14,297 nt of DNA from Legionella qingyii (GTDB taxonomy: Bacteria; Pseudomonadota; Gammaproteobacteria; Legionellales; Legionellaceae): assembly GCF_003184185.1 (NCBI RefSeq), contig NZ_QHJG01000057.1:1-14297 (forward strand), given 5' to 3'. The translations under genes and the position numbers were made by a program. The notes beneath the pieces are model-generated. The model was not told the origin of the DNA. It made no database searches and saw only the letters and a list, made by a program, of their open reading frames with translations. Positions 7,251 to 14,297 of this stretch are shown piece after piece; the first letter of the stretch is position 1, and each line of letters opens with the position of its first letter.

Positions 7251-7272
7251 ACCCAAGCTATTAGAGTAAACT

Positions 7273-7953
7273 ATGGAAAAATCCGGACTGCTTTTAATCG
7301 CGATGGCATTTCTATTAGGCCTTCGTCATGGTTTTGATTTGGATCATCTAGCAACTATTGATTCAGTTACACGGATGGTCAGCTCACATCGAACTCTGGC
7401 AAAAATTGTAGGTTTTTTATTTTCTCTTGGACATGGTAGTGTAGTCATTTTAATCAGCTTAATTATTGGTAATGGAATAAAACCTATAATAGTTCCCCAA
7501 TGGCTAGACGGAGTGGGAAACAGTATATCGATTACTTTTTTATTGATTTTTGGATTATTAAATCTTTGGAATGTGTTCCGCAGCCCATCCACCCCTCCTC
7601 TTCCAACCAGTTTAAAAAACTACTTAGCAAAGAAATTAATTCGGAATAACTTTAATCCTTTTTTTATCATCTTAATCGGAGCACTCTTTGCTCTGTCCTT
7701 TGATACAGTAAGCCAAGTTGTTTTATTTTCTCTTTCCGCACGAGCCATGGCTGGATGGTTATTTTCAGGAGTACTTGGGATCGTTTTTATGTTTGGGATG
7801 ATGGTTTCTGATGGACTAAATGGTTTATTTGTTTCAACTTTGATCCAACGTGCTGATTCAGTATCTCTTTTATTCTCTCGCATGGCGGGTCTTATAATTG
7901 CATCATTTAGTTTGATTATTGGTATGATTAATTTAATCCAAATGTATAATTAG
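7273..7953 (+). CDS. NiCoT-family nickel/cobalt permease (short form)
   Basis: A 226-aa inner-membrane protein with about six hydrophobic segments (near residues 5-17, 44-66, 83-103, 127-150, 158-178 and 199-223). RHGFDLDHLATIDSVTR (18-34) carries the NiCoT signature His-X4-Asp-His (His19, Asp24, His25) that binds the metal in HoxN/NixA transporters. Other family marks are FSLGHGSVV and, around Asp144, ALSFDTVSQ, a variant of the LGFDTATE motif. Typical NiCoT proteins have about 330-350 residues and eight segments, so this one is clearly short. Nickel is the likely substrate because hypA follows after 22 nt; cobalt cannot be excluded. The ATG is the first possible start after an in-frame stop at 7267-7269, but its ribosome binding site is weak. 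Confidence 0.82.
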   Translation: MEKSGLLLIAMAFLLGLRHGFDLDHLATIDSVTRMVSSHRTLAKIVGFLFSLGHGSVVILISLIIGNGIKPIIVPQWLDGVGNSISITFLLIFGLLNLWNVFRSPSTPPLPTSLKNYLAKKLIRNNFNPFFIILIGALFALSFDTVSQVVLFSLSARAMAGWLFSGVLGIVFMFGMMVSDGLNGLFVSTLIQRADSVSLLFSRMAGLIIASFSLIIGMINLIQMYN

Positions 7954-7975
7954 AAATTTAATATCAGGTCATATA

Positions 7976-8317
7976 ATGCATGAATTGTGGCTGTGTAAAA
8001 GTATTCTTGAAATAATTAAGCAGAAAGCGGATACAACACAGTGTGCTCGTATAAAAAAAATAGTTTTAGAAATTGGCCAACTTGCTGCAGTTGAGAAGAA
8101 TGCCCTGATTTTTGGTTTTACCGTAATTGCCAAAGGAACAGTAGCTGAAAACGCCGAACTTTACATCGTCGATATTCCTGGAGAAGCACTCTGCGAATCG
8201 TGTCAAAAGCGAATTCCCTTGCAACAGTATTACGATGCATGTCAGGCTTGTGGCAGTCATGCATTAAAGGTTATTCACGGTGAAGAATTACGAATCAAAT
8301 CTATGGTGGTCGAATAA
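7976..8317 (+). CDS. hypA: Hydrogenase nickel-incorporation protein HypA
   Basis: A 113-aa cytoplasmic metallochaperone that, with HypB, delivers nickel to the large subunit of [NiFe]-hydrogenase. The N-terminal Met-His-Glu (residues 1-3) is the family's nickel site, so the start codon is functionally fixed. The zinc site is C73-X2-C76 and C89-X2-C92. Length and motifs match the family throughout (LEIGQLAAVE, FGFTVIAKGT). A modest AGGT (7966-7969) precedes the ATG. Its TAA shares one base with the hypB ATG (TAATG), implying coupled translation. HybF is a close paralogue with the same fold, but the hyp context favours HypA. Confidence 0.95.
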   Translation: MHELWLCKSILEIIKQKADTTQCARIKKIVLEIGQLAAVEKNALIFGFTVIAKGTVAENAELYIVDIPGEALCESCQKRIPLQQYYDACQACGSHALKVIHGEELRIKSMVVE

Positions 8318-9081
8318 TGTGTGGAATTTGTGGTTGTTCTGAAGAACAGAATGAAATGGAGCATCATGAACATCAGCATGGACATGAGCATGGACATCAA
8401 CAAGAACATCATGTTCATGACGAACATCTGGTTCATGTGGAGCAAAATATTTTAGCTAAAAACCAACAATTTGCCCGCAACAATAAAAGTTTTTTAGCTA
8501 AAAAAAATATTTTAGCATTGAATATCATGTCAAGTCCGGGCTCAGGCAAAACGACCCTGTTGGCAAAAACCATTCTGGATTTAAAAGAGGAATTGGATAT
8601 TGCAGTTGTAGTAGGGGATCAACAAACGCAGCACGATGCAGAACTCATTAAAGCCAGTGGCGGCAATGCCCTACAAATAAATACGGGAAAAGTATGTCAT
8701 TTGGATGCACATATGGTGGGTCATGCATTAGAAGATCTTCCTCTGAAAGCAAACTCACTTTTATTTATCGAGAATATAGGTAACCTTGTTTGTCCTGCAT
8801 TATTTGATTTAGGTGAGCAATTCAAAGTAGTTATTCTCTCCGTAACAGAAGGAGATAATAAGCCATTGAAATATCCTGATATGTTTCATTGTGCTGATCT
8901 CATGATCATCACCAAAATGGATTTGCTCCCTTATGTCAATTTTGATCTGGAGCAGTGCATAAAATACGCGCGTCAAATTAAACCCGGTATTGAAACTCTA
9001 ACCCTTTCAACGAGCCATGGTAATGGTTTAAATGATTGGTATGAATGGCTAAGACAAAAACAAATAAATAACCGTGTTTAA
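8317..9081 (+). CDS. hypB: Hydrogenase nickel-incorporation GTPase HypB
   Basis: A 254-aa GTPase acting with HypA in nickel insertion. The N-terminus MCGICGC gives the high-affinity nickel motif C2-X2-C5-X-C7. A histidine-rich stretch (16-40) holds 12 His in 25 residues, a probable nickel-storage segment as in rhizobial-type HypB. The G domain has the P-loop SSPGSGKTT (72-80) and the metal-site residues Cys127-His128 (GKVCH) and Cys159 (NLVCPA). The base-recognition motif reads TKMD rather than NKxD. The start overlaps the hypA stop by one base and the end overlaps hypF by eight. Few HypB proteins carry the CXXCXC motif and a His-rich tract together, so nickel buffering may matter here. Confidence 0.95.
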   Translation: MCGICGCSEEQNEMEHHEHQHGHEHGHQQEHHVHDEHLVHVEQNILAKNQQFARNNKSFLAKKNILALNIMSSPGSGKTTLLAKTILDLKEELDIAVVVGDQQTQHDAELIKASGGNALQINTGKVCHLDAHMVGHALEDLPLKANSLLFIENIGNLVCPALFDLGEQFKVVILSVTEGDNKPLKYPDMFHCADLMIITKMDLLPYVNFDLEQCIKYARQIKPGIETLTLSTSHGNGLNDWYEWLRQKQINNRV

Positions 9082-11308
9082 ACGAATCGAACGATTAAGA
9101 ATAATCATTCAAGGACAGGTTCAGGGTGTTGGCTTTAGACCTTGTGTTTACCGGATCGCCAAACAACTTGATCTCACTGGATGGATCCAAAATAGTGCAT
9201 CCGGTGTACTGATTGAAGTACAAGGGATTTTAGCCTGTAATTTTATTGCTTATTTACAAGAAAACTTACCTCCACTTGCTAAAGTAAATAATATTCAACA
9301 GGAAACCATCCCTTTACAAGCCAATGAAAAACTTTTTAAAATTATTGAAAGCCAAAATGGCAGAGTAAATACCATCATTACCCCTGATATCTGTATTTGC
9401 TCTGAATGTTTACAGGAACTCTTTGATCCTCAAAGCCGCTATTTCCATTATCCCTTTTTGAATTGTACGCACTGCGGTCCCCGATTTACCATCACTCGTA
9501 ATCTTCCTTATGATCGCAATCAAACCTCAATGGATTTGTTCCCTTTATGCGACGATTGCCAGGCAGATTATAATAATCCTGAAAACCGACGCTATCATGC
9601 TCAACCTACTGCTTGTATCCATTGCGGCCCTCAACTTTCATGTTCTGTGGAAGAAATAGCACAAAGTATTGTGCAAGGCGAGATCATTGCCTTAAAAAGT
9701 TTAGGGGGTTATCAACTCATTTGTGATGCACGCAATGAAGCTGCAATAGCCAGGTTGCGGGCAAGAAAAAACCGCGATGCGAAACCTTTTGCGCTCATGG
9801 TGGTGAACAGTCTAAGCGCAAAACATCTTGTCACAATCAATCAACACGAACAAGATTTATTAGAAAGCGTTACCCGCCCTATTGTTTTACTCAAAAAAAA
9901 TGATGCATTGAGGGAGTTCAATCCCCAAATTGCTCCGGGTTTAAACATTTTAGGAATCATGCTTCCATACACTCCATTGCATTATTTACTTTTTAATGCG
10001 CTTATTGGAAATGAGAGCGGTTATGAGTGGTTAAACACGTTTCAAGACATCACATTAGTAGTTACCAGCGCAAACTTAGGCGGTGAACCGCTTATAATTG
10101 AAGACCATCGTGCCGAGCAAGAACTCAATCATGTTGCAGATAAAATTGTCTCCTACAATCGTCAAATTGTGACTCGTGCAGATGATTCAGTAGTACGCCT
10201 AATGCATCATACTCCAGTATTTATTCGTCGCTCTCGAGGTTTTGTACCTAACCCAATCCAGCTCCCCTACGCAATTCCATCAACCTTGGCCGTAGGCGGA
10301 CATCTAAAAAATACGTTTTGCATTACTCGCGGTAATGAAGCCTTTGTTTCCCAACATATTGGGAGTTTAAATAACAAAGCAACCATTGAATTTTTCCATG
10401 AGTCATTAAATCATTTGTTACGTTTTCTCGATGTAACACCAGAACGAATCGCTCATGACTTACATCCCGATTTTTACACGACCCACTTTGCCGAGCACTA
10501 TGGAGTTCCTGCTTTTGCAATACAACATCACCATGCTCATTTGGCTTCAGTTATAGCAGAGCATGGCATCAAAAAATCAGTCCTAGGTTTAGCTCTTGAT
10601 GGGTATGGATACGGCAACAATGGAGAAGCCTGGGGTGGTGAACTCTTTTTATTAGAAAATACAAGTTGTACTCGGATTGGAGCTTTTGTACCTCTCCTGC
10701 AACCAGGCGGAGAAAGTGCAGCTCGCGAACCCTGGAGAATGGCAGCAAGTGTTTTGCATCGTTTAGGACGCGGCAATGAAATTGCACAACGATTTTCTGA
10801 GTTTCCACAAGCACACTTGATTCAGCAAATGCTGGATAAAAAAATAAACAGCCCTCCCACAAGCAGTTGCGGCCGCTTGTTTGATGCAGCAAGTGCATTA
10901 TTAGGAATCCAATTAATCTCGCATTACGAAGGACACGCCGCAATGCACTTAGAAAGTCTCGTGACCCAGGTACAAATCATCTCCAATGGGTGGCAAATAA
11001 AAGAGAATTGCTTTGATATGATGCCCACCCTCGAACTGCTGGCTAATTGTCCTGCTCCTATAACCGGAGCCAATCTTTTTCACGGGACACTGATTGCGGG
11101 TCTTGCAGAATGGATCAAGAAAACCTGTCGAGAAAGGAAAATTGATATGATAGTATTAAGCGGAGGCTGTTTTTTGAATCAAATATTAACCGAAGGATTA
11201 ACTGCTGTACTAAATGAATCCGGTATCACCTCTTTTTTACCGCGTGCTCTTCCACCCAATGATGGAGGAATTTCCCTCGGACAAGCCTGGATTGCGGGGA
11301 ATTTATAA
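9074..11308 (+). CDS. hypF: Carbamoyltransferase HypF
   Basis: A 744-aa enzyme that activates carbamoyl phosphate and transfers the carbamoyl group to the C-terminal cysteine of HypE, the first step to the cyanide ligands of the hydrogenase iron. Domains in order: acylphosphatase (GQVQGVGFR, 14-22); two zinc-finger-like motifs (C109-X2-C112, C131-X2-C134, C159-X2-C162, C181-X2-C184, with X18 within each pair); a YrdC-like domain (about 195-380, with SLGGYQL and TSANLGGEP); and a Kae1/TobZ-like domain with HHHAH (485-489), LDGYGYG (Asp509) and SGGCFLN near 695-704. Length is normal. The GTG start overlaps the hypB stop by 8 nt; without a clear ribosome binding site it probably relies on coupling. 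No other start fits the acylphosphatase N-terminus. Confidence 0.95.
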   Translation: MFKRIERLRIIIQGQVQGVGFRPCVYRIAKQLDLTGWIQNSASGVLIEVQGILACNFIAYLQENLPPLAKVNNIQQETIPLQANEKLFKIIESQNGRVNTIITPDICICSECLQELFDPQSRYFHYPFLNCTHCGPRFTITRNLPYDRNQTSMDLFPLCDDCQADYNNPENRRYHAQPTACIHCGPQLSCSVEEIAQSIVQGEIIALKSLGGYQLICDARNEAAIARLRARKNRDAKPFALMVVNSLSAKHLVTINQHEQDLLESVTRPIVLLKKNDALREFNPQIAPGLNILGIMLPYTPLHYLLFNALIGNESGYEWLNTFQDITLVVTSANLGGEPLIIEDHRAEQELNHVADKIVSYNRQIVTRADDSVVRLMHHTPVFIRRSRGFVPNPIQLPYAIPSTLAVGGHLKNTFCITRGNEAFVSQHIGSLNNKATIEFFHESLNHLLRFLDVTPERIAHDLHPDFYTTHFAEHYGVPAFAIQHHHAHLASVIAEHGIKKSVLGLALDGYGYGNNGEAWGGELFLLENTSCTRIGAFVPLLQPGGESAAREPWRMAASVLHRLGRGNEIAQRFSEFPQAHLIQQMLDKKINSPPTSSCGRLFDAASALLGIQLISHYEGHAAMHLESLVTQVQIISNGWQIKENCFDMMPTLELLANCPAPITGANLFHGTLIAGLAEWIKKTCRERKIDMIVLSGGCFLNQILTEGLTAVLNESGITSFLPRALPPNDGGISLGQAWIAGNL

Positions 11309-11371
11309 TTAATATACCAAGAACTCAGGCTGAAAGGGATAGCCAAATTTAATAAGAACAAAGGATAATTT

Positions 11372-11599
11372 ATGTGTTTGGCGTTACCCGCACAAATTAT
11401 ACAAATTCTTGATGATGCCAAAGCGATAGTCAATATAGGTGGTATCACCAAAGAAATCTCCACTGAGTTATTAGATGAAATCGCATTGGGAGATTATGTG
11501 GTTATTCATGTTGGCTATGCGTTAACACGACTTGATGAACTCGAAGCACAAAAAACCCTGGATTTATTTGCTCAAATGGCCCAAGGTGCATCGGCATGA
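11372..11599 (+). CDS. hypC: Hydrogenase maturation chaperone HypC
   Basis: A 75-aa HypC/HupF-family chaperone that binds HypD during assembly of the Fe(CN)2CO group and passes it to the hydrogenase large-subunit precursor. It begins MCLALPA; the essential Cys2, exposed once Met is removed, is present, as is the conserved His46 in IHVGYALTRLD. Its start is well supported by AAGGA (11361-11365) 6 nt before the ATG. A 63-nt gap from hypF, the largest within the hyp genes, shows no evident terminator or promoter. The stop overlaps the hypD start in an ATGA. Confidence 0.94.
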   Translation: MCLALPAQIIQILDDAKAIVNIGGITKEISTELLDEIALGDYVVIHVGYALTRLDELEAQKTLDLFAQMAQGASA

Positions 11600-12699
11600 A
11601 ATACATTGAAGATTTCAGAAATGGCAATTTTGCAAAAGTACTCGCCAAAGTAATTGCGACACAAGTTGATCCGAATCGACACTACCAGTTCATGGAGTTT
11701 TGTGGCGGTCATACCCATGCAATTCATCGTTATGGAATTCCGAGCTTATTGCCAAATAATGTAGAAATGATCCATGGCCCTGGATGCCCTGTCTGCGTAT
11801 TGCCTATGGCTACAACGGATAAAGCAATGGCTTTGGCCGCATTACCTAATGTGATTCTCTGCAGCTATGCAGATATGTTGCGCGTTCCAGGTACGGGACA
11901 AAAAAATCTATTACATGCCAAAGCAACAGGCGCTGATGTACGAATGATTTATTCAGCAAGCGACGCATTAAGAATTGCTCAAGAAAACCCACAGAAAGAA
12001 ATTGTATTTTTTGCTATTGGCTTTGAAACCACAACGCCACCAACAGCATTGGTTATCCGCCAAGCGGAACAACTAAAACTCAGTAATTTTAGTGTTTTTT
12101 GTAACCATGTATTAACACCAGTGCCTATGGATCACCTGCTGCAATCCAACGAAGTCAAACTCGATGGGTTTGTGGGTCCTGCTCATGTCAGTATTGTCAT
12201 TGGCAGCCAGCCCTATGAAGCAGTATGCAAAAAATACAAAAAACCCATTGTGATTTCAGGCTTCGAACCTTTGGATGTACTGCATTCTATTTTAATGCTA
12301 ATCCAGCAAATCAATGAGCAACGATGTGAGGTAGAAATTCAATATACACGGGCAGTTAATCGCTTGGGAAATCTTCTATCCCAACAAATTATGGATGACG
12401 TATTTGAATTACGCGATCAATTTGAATGGCGTGGCTTGGGATTTATTCCTCAAAGTGCTTTAAAAATCAGAGCCGAATATGCTGAGTTCGATGCAGAGAA
12501 ACGTTTTGATATCCCTGATTTTACCTCTCAAGAGCACAAACAATGTATTTGCGGTGAGGTACTGCGTGGTGTAAAAAAACCAATAGAATGTAAATTATTT
12601 GCCAAAGCATGTGTCCCGGAAAATCCCTTAGGTTCCTGTATGGTGTCCTCTGAAGGCGCATGTGCTGCGGTATATGCTTATGGGCGGGTGAATGCATGA
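11596..12699 (+). CDS. hypD: Hydrogenase maturation iron-sulfur protein HypD
   Basis: A 367-aa scaffold protein, with HypC and HypE, on which the Fe(CN)2CO moiety is built. Conserved elements are MEFCGGHTHAI (Cys36, His39), GPGCPVCVLP (Cys64, Cys67, the redox or iron-binding pair) and FAIGFETTTP. A C-terminal cysteine cluster (C317, C319, C332, C339, C348, C356) contains the [4Fe-4S] ligands. Length is normal for the family. The ATG lies in an ATGA overlap with hypC, and the stop lies in a second ATGA overlap with hypE, so hypC, hypD and hypE are probably translated in a coupled way in matched amounts. Confidence 0.95.
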   Translation: MKYIEDFRNGNFAKVLAKVIATQVDPNRHYQFMEFCGGHTHAIHRYGIPSLLPNNVEMIHGPGCPVCVLPMATTDKAMALAALPNVILCSYADMLRVPGTGQKNLLHAKATGADVRMIYSASDALRIAQENPQKEIVFFAIGFETTTPPTALVIRQAEQLKLSNFSVFCNHVLTPVPMDHLLQSNEVKLDGFVGPAHVSIVIGSQPYEAVCKKYKKPIVISGFEPLDVLHSILMLIQQINEQRCEVEIQYTRAVNRLGNLLSQQIMDDVFELRDQFEWRGLGFIPQSALKIRAEYAEFDAEKRFDIPDFTSQEHKQCICGEVLRGVKKPIECKLFAKACVPENPLGSCMVSSEGACAAVYAYGRVNA

Positions 12700-13757
12700 T
12701 GACGCAAGCAGTATTATCCAAAAAAGTAAAAGCACCAAAACTTAATTTTAAAGAAGGCGTTATTAATTTAACTCATGGCAGCGGTGGACGCGCCATGGCT
12801 CAATTAATCGAGCAAATGTTTTTAGCTGCCTTTGATAACCACTGGCTAGCTGAAAGAAATGATCAGGCTTGTTTTTCAGTATCCGCAGGTCGAATGGTCA
12901 TGACCACAGATGCGCATGTGATTTCACCGTTGTTCTTTCCAGGGGGTAATATTGGCTCCTTATCGGTTCATGGAACCGTGAATGACATTGTGATGTCGGG
13001 TGCAAAACCATTATACCTGTCTGCCAGTTTTATTTTAGAAGAAGGATTTCCTCTTGCTGATTTACAAAAAATTGTCAACTCGATGGCTGCTGCCGCACAA
13101 CAAGCTCATATTCCCATTATTACCGGTGATACCAAAGTAGTCGAACGCGGCAAAGGAGATGGAGTGTTCATTACCACTACGGGAATTGGAGTAGTCCCTG
13201 AAGGCATCCATATCTCTGGTAACAGAGCGAAACCCGGTGATCGTGTCCTAGTCAGCGGACATATTGGCGATCATGGTGTTGCCATTATGGCTCATCGGAA
13301 TAATTTACAATTTCAAACAACCATACAATCCGATACCGCTTCACTACATGATTTGGTGGCCCATATGATTGCTGTAGTACCCGACATTCATTGTTTGCGC
13401 GACCCTACTCGTGGAGGTCTCGCAACCACATTAAATGAATTTGCTTTGCAATCCAATGTTGGATTTATCATTGAAGAAAGCAAGATCCCAATTCGTACCG
13501 AGGTTGCCAGCGCATGCGAGTTGTTAGGACTTGATGCCCTCTATGTTGCCAATGAGGGAAAATTAGTAGCCATTTGTGCTCCCGACGATGCAAATAACTT
13601 ATTAGCCGCAATGCGCGCCCACCCTTTGGGAGTTCATACGAAAATTATTGGTGAAGTGATTGAAGACCCACGACATTTTGTACAACTAAAAACAAAATTC
13701 GGGGGTATGAGAATTGTTGATTGGTTGGCAGGAGAGCAATTGCCAAGGATTTGTTGA
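12696..13757 (+). CDS. hypE: Hydrogenase maturation dehydratase HypE
   Basis: A 353-aa PurM/SelD-fold enzyme that dehydrates the thiocarboxamide on its own C-terminal cysteine to a thiocyanate using ATP, then donates cyanide to the HypC-HypD complex. Seen here: LTHGSGGRAM (25-34), the TTDAHVISPLFFPGG block, GDTKVVERGKGDG (Asp145), DPTRGGLATTLNE, and the terminal PRIC whose Cys353 is the acceptor residue. I chose ATG 12696 because it forms an ATGA overlap with the hypD stop, like hypC/hypD. An upstream in-frame ATG at 12660 would add 12 Cys-rich residues (MCCGICLWAGEC) that are just hypD coding sequence in another frame. ATG 12699 is an equally short alternative. Confidence 0.94.
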   Translation: MMTQAVLSKKVKAPKLNFKEGVINLTHGSGGRAMAQLIEQMFLAAFDNHWLAERNDQACFSVSAGRMVMTTDAHVISPLFFPGGNIGSLSVHGTVNDIVMSGAKPLYLSASFILEEGFPLADLQKIVNSMAAAAQQAHIPIITGDTKVVERGKGDGVFITTTGIGVVPEGIHISGNRAKPGDRVLVSGHIGDHGVAIMAHRNNLQFQTTIQSDTASLHDLVAHMIAVVPDIHCLRDPTRGGLATTLNEFALQSNVGFIIEESKIPIRTEVASACELLGLDALYVANEGKLVAICAPDDANNLLAAMRAHPLGVHTKIIGEVIEDPRHFVQLKTKFGGMRIVDWLAGEQLPRIC

Positions 13758-13785
13758 AGTAAAACAAGTTTAATTAGGAACACTC

Positions 13786-14079
13786 ATGGAAGAAAAACAA
13801 TATTATGTCTATTTGTTGGCTAGCAAAAAGTATGGCACATTATACGTAGGGGTTACTAGCAATTTGGCACAACGAATATATCAGCATCAAGAAGGATTAG
13901 TCGAAGGATTCACAAAGAAATATAATGTCCACCAATTGGTTTATTATGAAATCCATTCAGATGTGTATGAAGCGATAACACGAGAGAAACAAATTAAGAA
14001 GTGGAATAGGCAATGGAAAATAAATCTAATTGAGCAAAATAACCCTCAATGGATAAATTTGGCCAAGGAATTATACTGA
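13786..14079 (+). CDS. Small GIY-YIG nuclease-domain protein
   Basis: A 97-aa single-domain protein of the UPF0213/YhbQ-like GIY-YIG group. The two signature tyrosines are Tyr9 in YVYLLAS and Tyr20 in LYVGVTS. They are followed by the catalytic-type Arg30 and His34 (QRIYQHQ) and the metal-binding Glu67 in TREKQIKKW, so the active site looks complete. The C-terminal NPQW motif is usual for this group. AGGAA (13776-13780) lies 5 nt before the ATG. It is 28 nt after hypE and could be read through from the hyp operon, but it has no known role in hydrogenase maturation. Its stop is followed after 7 nt by a cluster of REP-type hairpins, which points to repeat biology. The biological role of this group is poorly known. 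Confidence 0.88.
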   Translation: MEEKQYYVYLLASKKYGTLYVGVTSNLAQRIYQHQEGLVEGFTKKYNVHQLVYYEIHSDVYEAITREKQIKKWNRQWKINLIEQNNPQWINLAKELY

Positions 14080-14086
14080 TGAATGG

Positions 14087-14297
14087 ATTCCCGCCTGCGC
14101 GGGAATGACAGAAACTCGAACTGTCATTCGAAGAGGCGGGATCTATCGGCTTAGTTACAATAAATATTGTCATTCACGCGAAGGCGGGAATCCATAGGAT
14201 TAGTTACAATAAGTATTGTCATTCCCGCACAGGCGGGAATCCATAAGCTTAGTTACAATAAGTATTGTCATTCCCGCACAGGCGGGAATCCATAGGC
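14087..14297. repeat. REP-type hairpin cluster and 49-nt tandem array, continuing past the window
   Basis: Hairpin 1 (14087-14106) is ATTCCCGC, CTGC loop, GCGGGAAT, in inverted orientation. A degenerate forward copy starts at 14122 (TGTCATTC, then GGCGGGATC). Forward copies follow with TGTCATTC at 14168, 14217 and 14266, so the last two spacings are exactly 49 nt and the one before is 46. Each forward unit carries a GC-rich hairpin (ATTCCCGC, loop, GCGGGAAT; the first copy has one mismatch) and a tail CCATAGGMTTAGTTACAATA-like. The tail includes a second palindrome, ACAATA-AG-TATTGT, where one unit meets the next. Units differ by only a few bases. The array lies directly downstream of the GIY-YIG gene and may also act as its transcript 3' end. 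Confidence 0.85.

Noticed and set aside
7122..7272. Sigma-54 or FNR-type promoter ahead of the nickel-permease/hyp operon
   Set aside because: No TGGCAC-N5-TTGC or TTGAT-N4-ATCAA pattern is visible in this stretch, and no convincing -35/-10 pair either.
12660..12695. Upstream ATG start for hypE
   Set aside because: It would overlap hypD by 40 nt and add a Cys-rich leader found only because hypD is being read in another frame. The ATGA overlap at 12696 matches the coupling seen at hypC/hypD and the normal HypE N-terminus.
14087..14297. CRISPR array
   Set aside because: The units are spaced regularly, but the segments between hairpins are themselves conserved from unit to unit, so there are no unique spacers. 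No cas genes are present.
1..14297. Insertion sequence or prophage genes accompanying the repeats
   Set aside because: No transposase, integrase or phage structural gene was found. Apart from the REP-type repeats and the GIY-YIG gene, nothing indicates a classic mobile element.

Overview
The window looks like AT-rich gammaproteobacterial chromosome, most likely Legionella or a close relative. This is inferred from the protein repertoire: a GDSL lipase of the Legionella PlaA/PlaC kind, a FadL-type porin, a multidomain secreted GH18 chitinase resembling Legionella ChiA, and a compact hyp operon. Short GC-rich REP-type hairpins lie between AT-rich genes. I made no database comparison. I see no rRNA, tRNA, transposase or CRISPR array. 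No gene-free stretch exceeds about 240 bases.

Left part (1-4780), lipid handling. A truncated REP-type repeat (1-63) is followed by two minus-strand genes 22 nt apart. The upstream one encodes a FadL/Toluene_X outer-membrane transporter (GTG start); the downstream one encodes an exported GDSL/SGNH lipase. Divergent from them, across a 231-nt intergenic region with two inverted repeats and candidate promoters in both directions, is an AidB-type acyl-CoA dehydrogenase ending in a clear intrinsic terminator (4668-4693). Together they suggest lipid hydrolysis, uptake of fatty or hydrophobic acids, and an acyl-CoA-related step.

Middle part (4781-7121), a broken chitinase gene. A signal peptide and N-terminal domain are in one frame; three beta-sandwich-like modules and an intact GH18 catalytic domain are in the next. 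Removing one A from the AAAA run at 5293-5296 rejoins them into a protein of about 779 aa. As written, the catalytic part has no signal peptide and no ribosome binding site.

Right part (7147-14079), nickel and hydrogenase maturation. After a REPIN-like pair of inverted hairpins comes a tightly packed plus-strand operon: a short NiCoT-family nickel/cobalt permease, then hypA, hypB, hypF, hypC, hypD and hypE. Overlaps of 1, 8, 4 and 4 nt imply translational coupling. The set covers nickel import, nickel insertion (HypA/HypB) and synthesis of the Fe(CN)2CO group (HypF/HypE make the cyanide ligand; HypC/HypD form the assembly scaffold). All key cysteines I checked are present, including the C-terminal Cys of HypE. 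No hydrogenase structural gene or maturation endopeptidase lies in the window, so the client enzyme is encoded elsewhere or missing.

Right edge (13786-14297). A 97-aa GIY-YIG nuclease starts 28 nt after hypE. Seven bases after its stop begins a cluster of REP-type hairpins: one inverted copy, one degenerate forward copy, then a 49-nt tandem array running off the window. The same hairpin family occurs at 1-63 and 7147-7250. The pairing of a small nuclease with this repeat family is the most interesting unexplained feature here.
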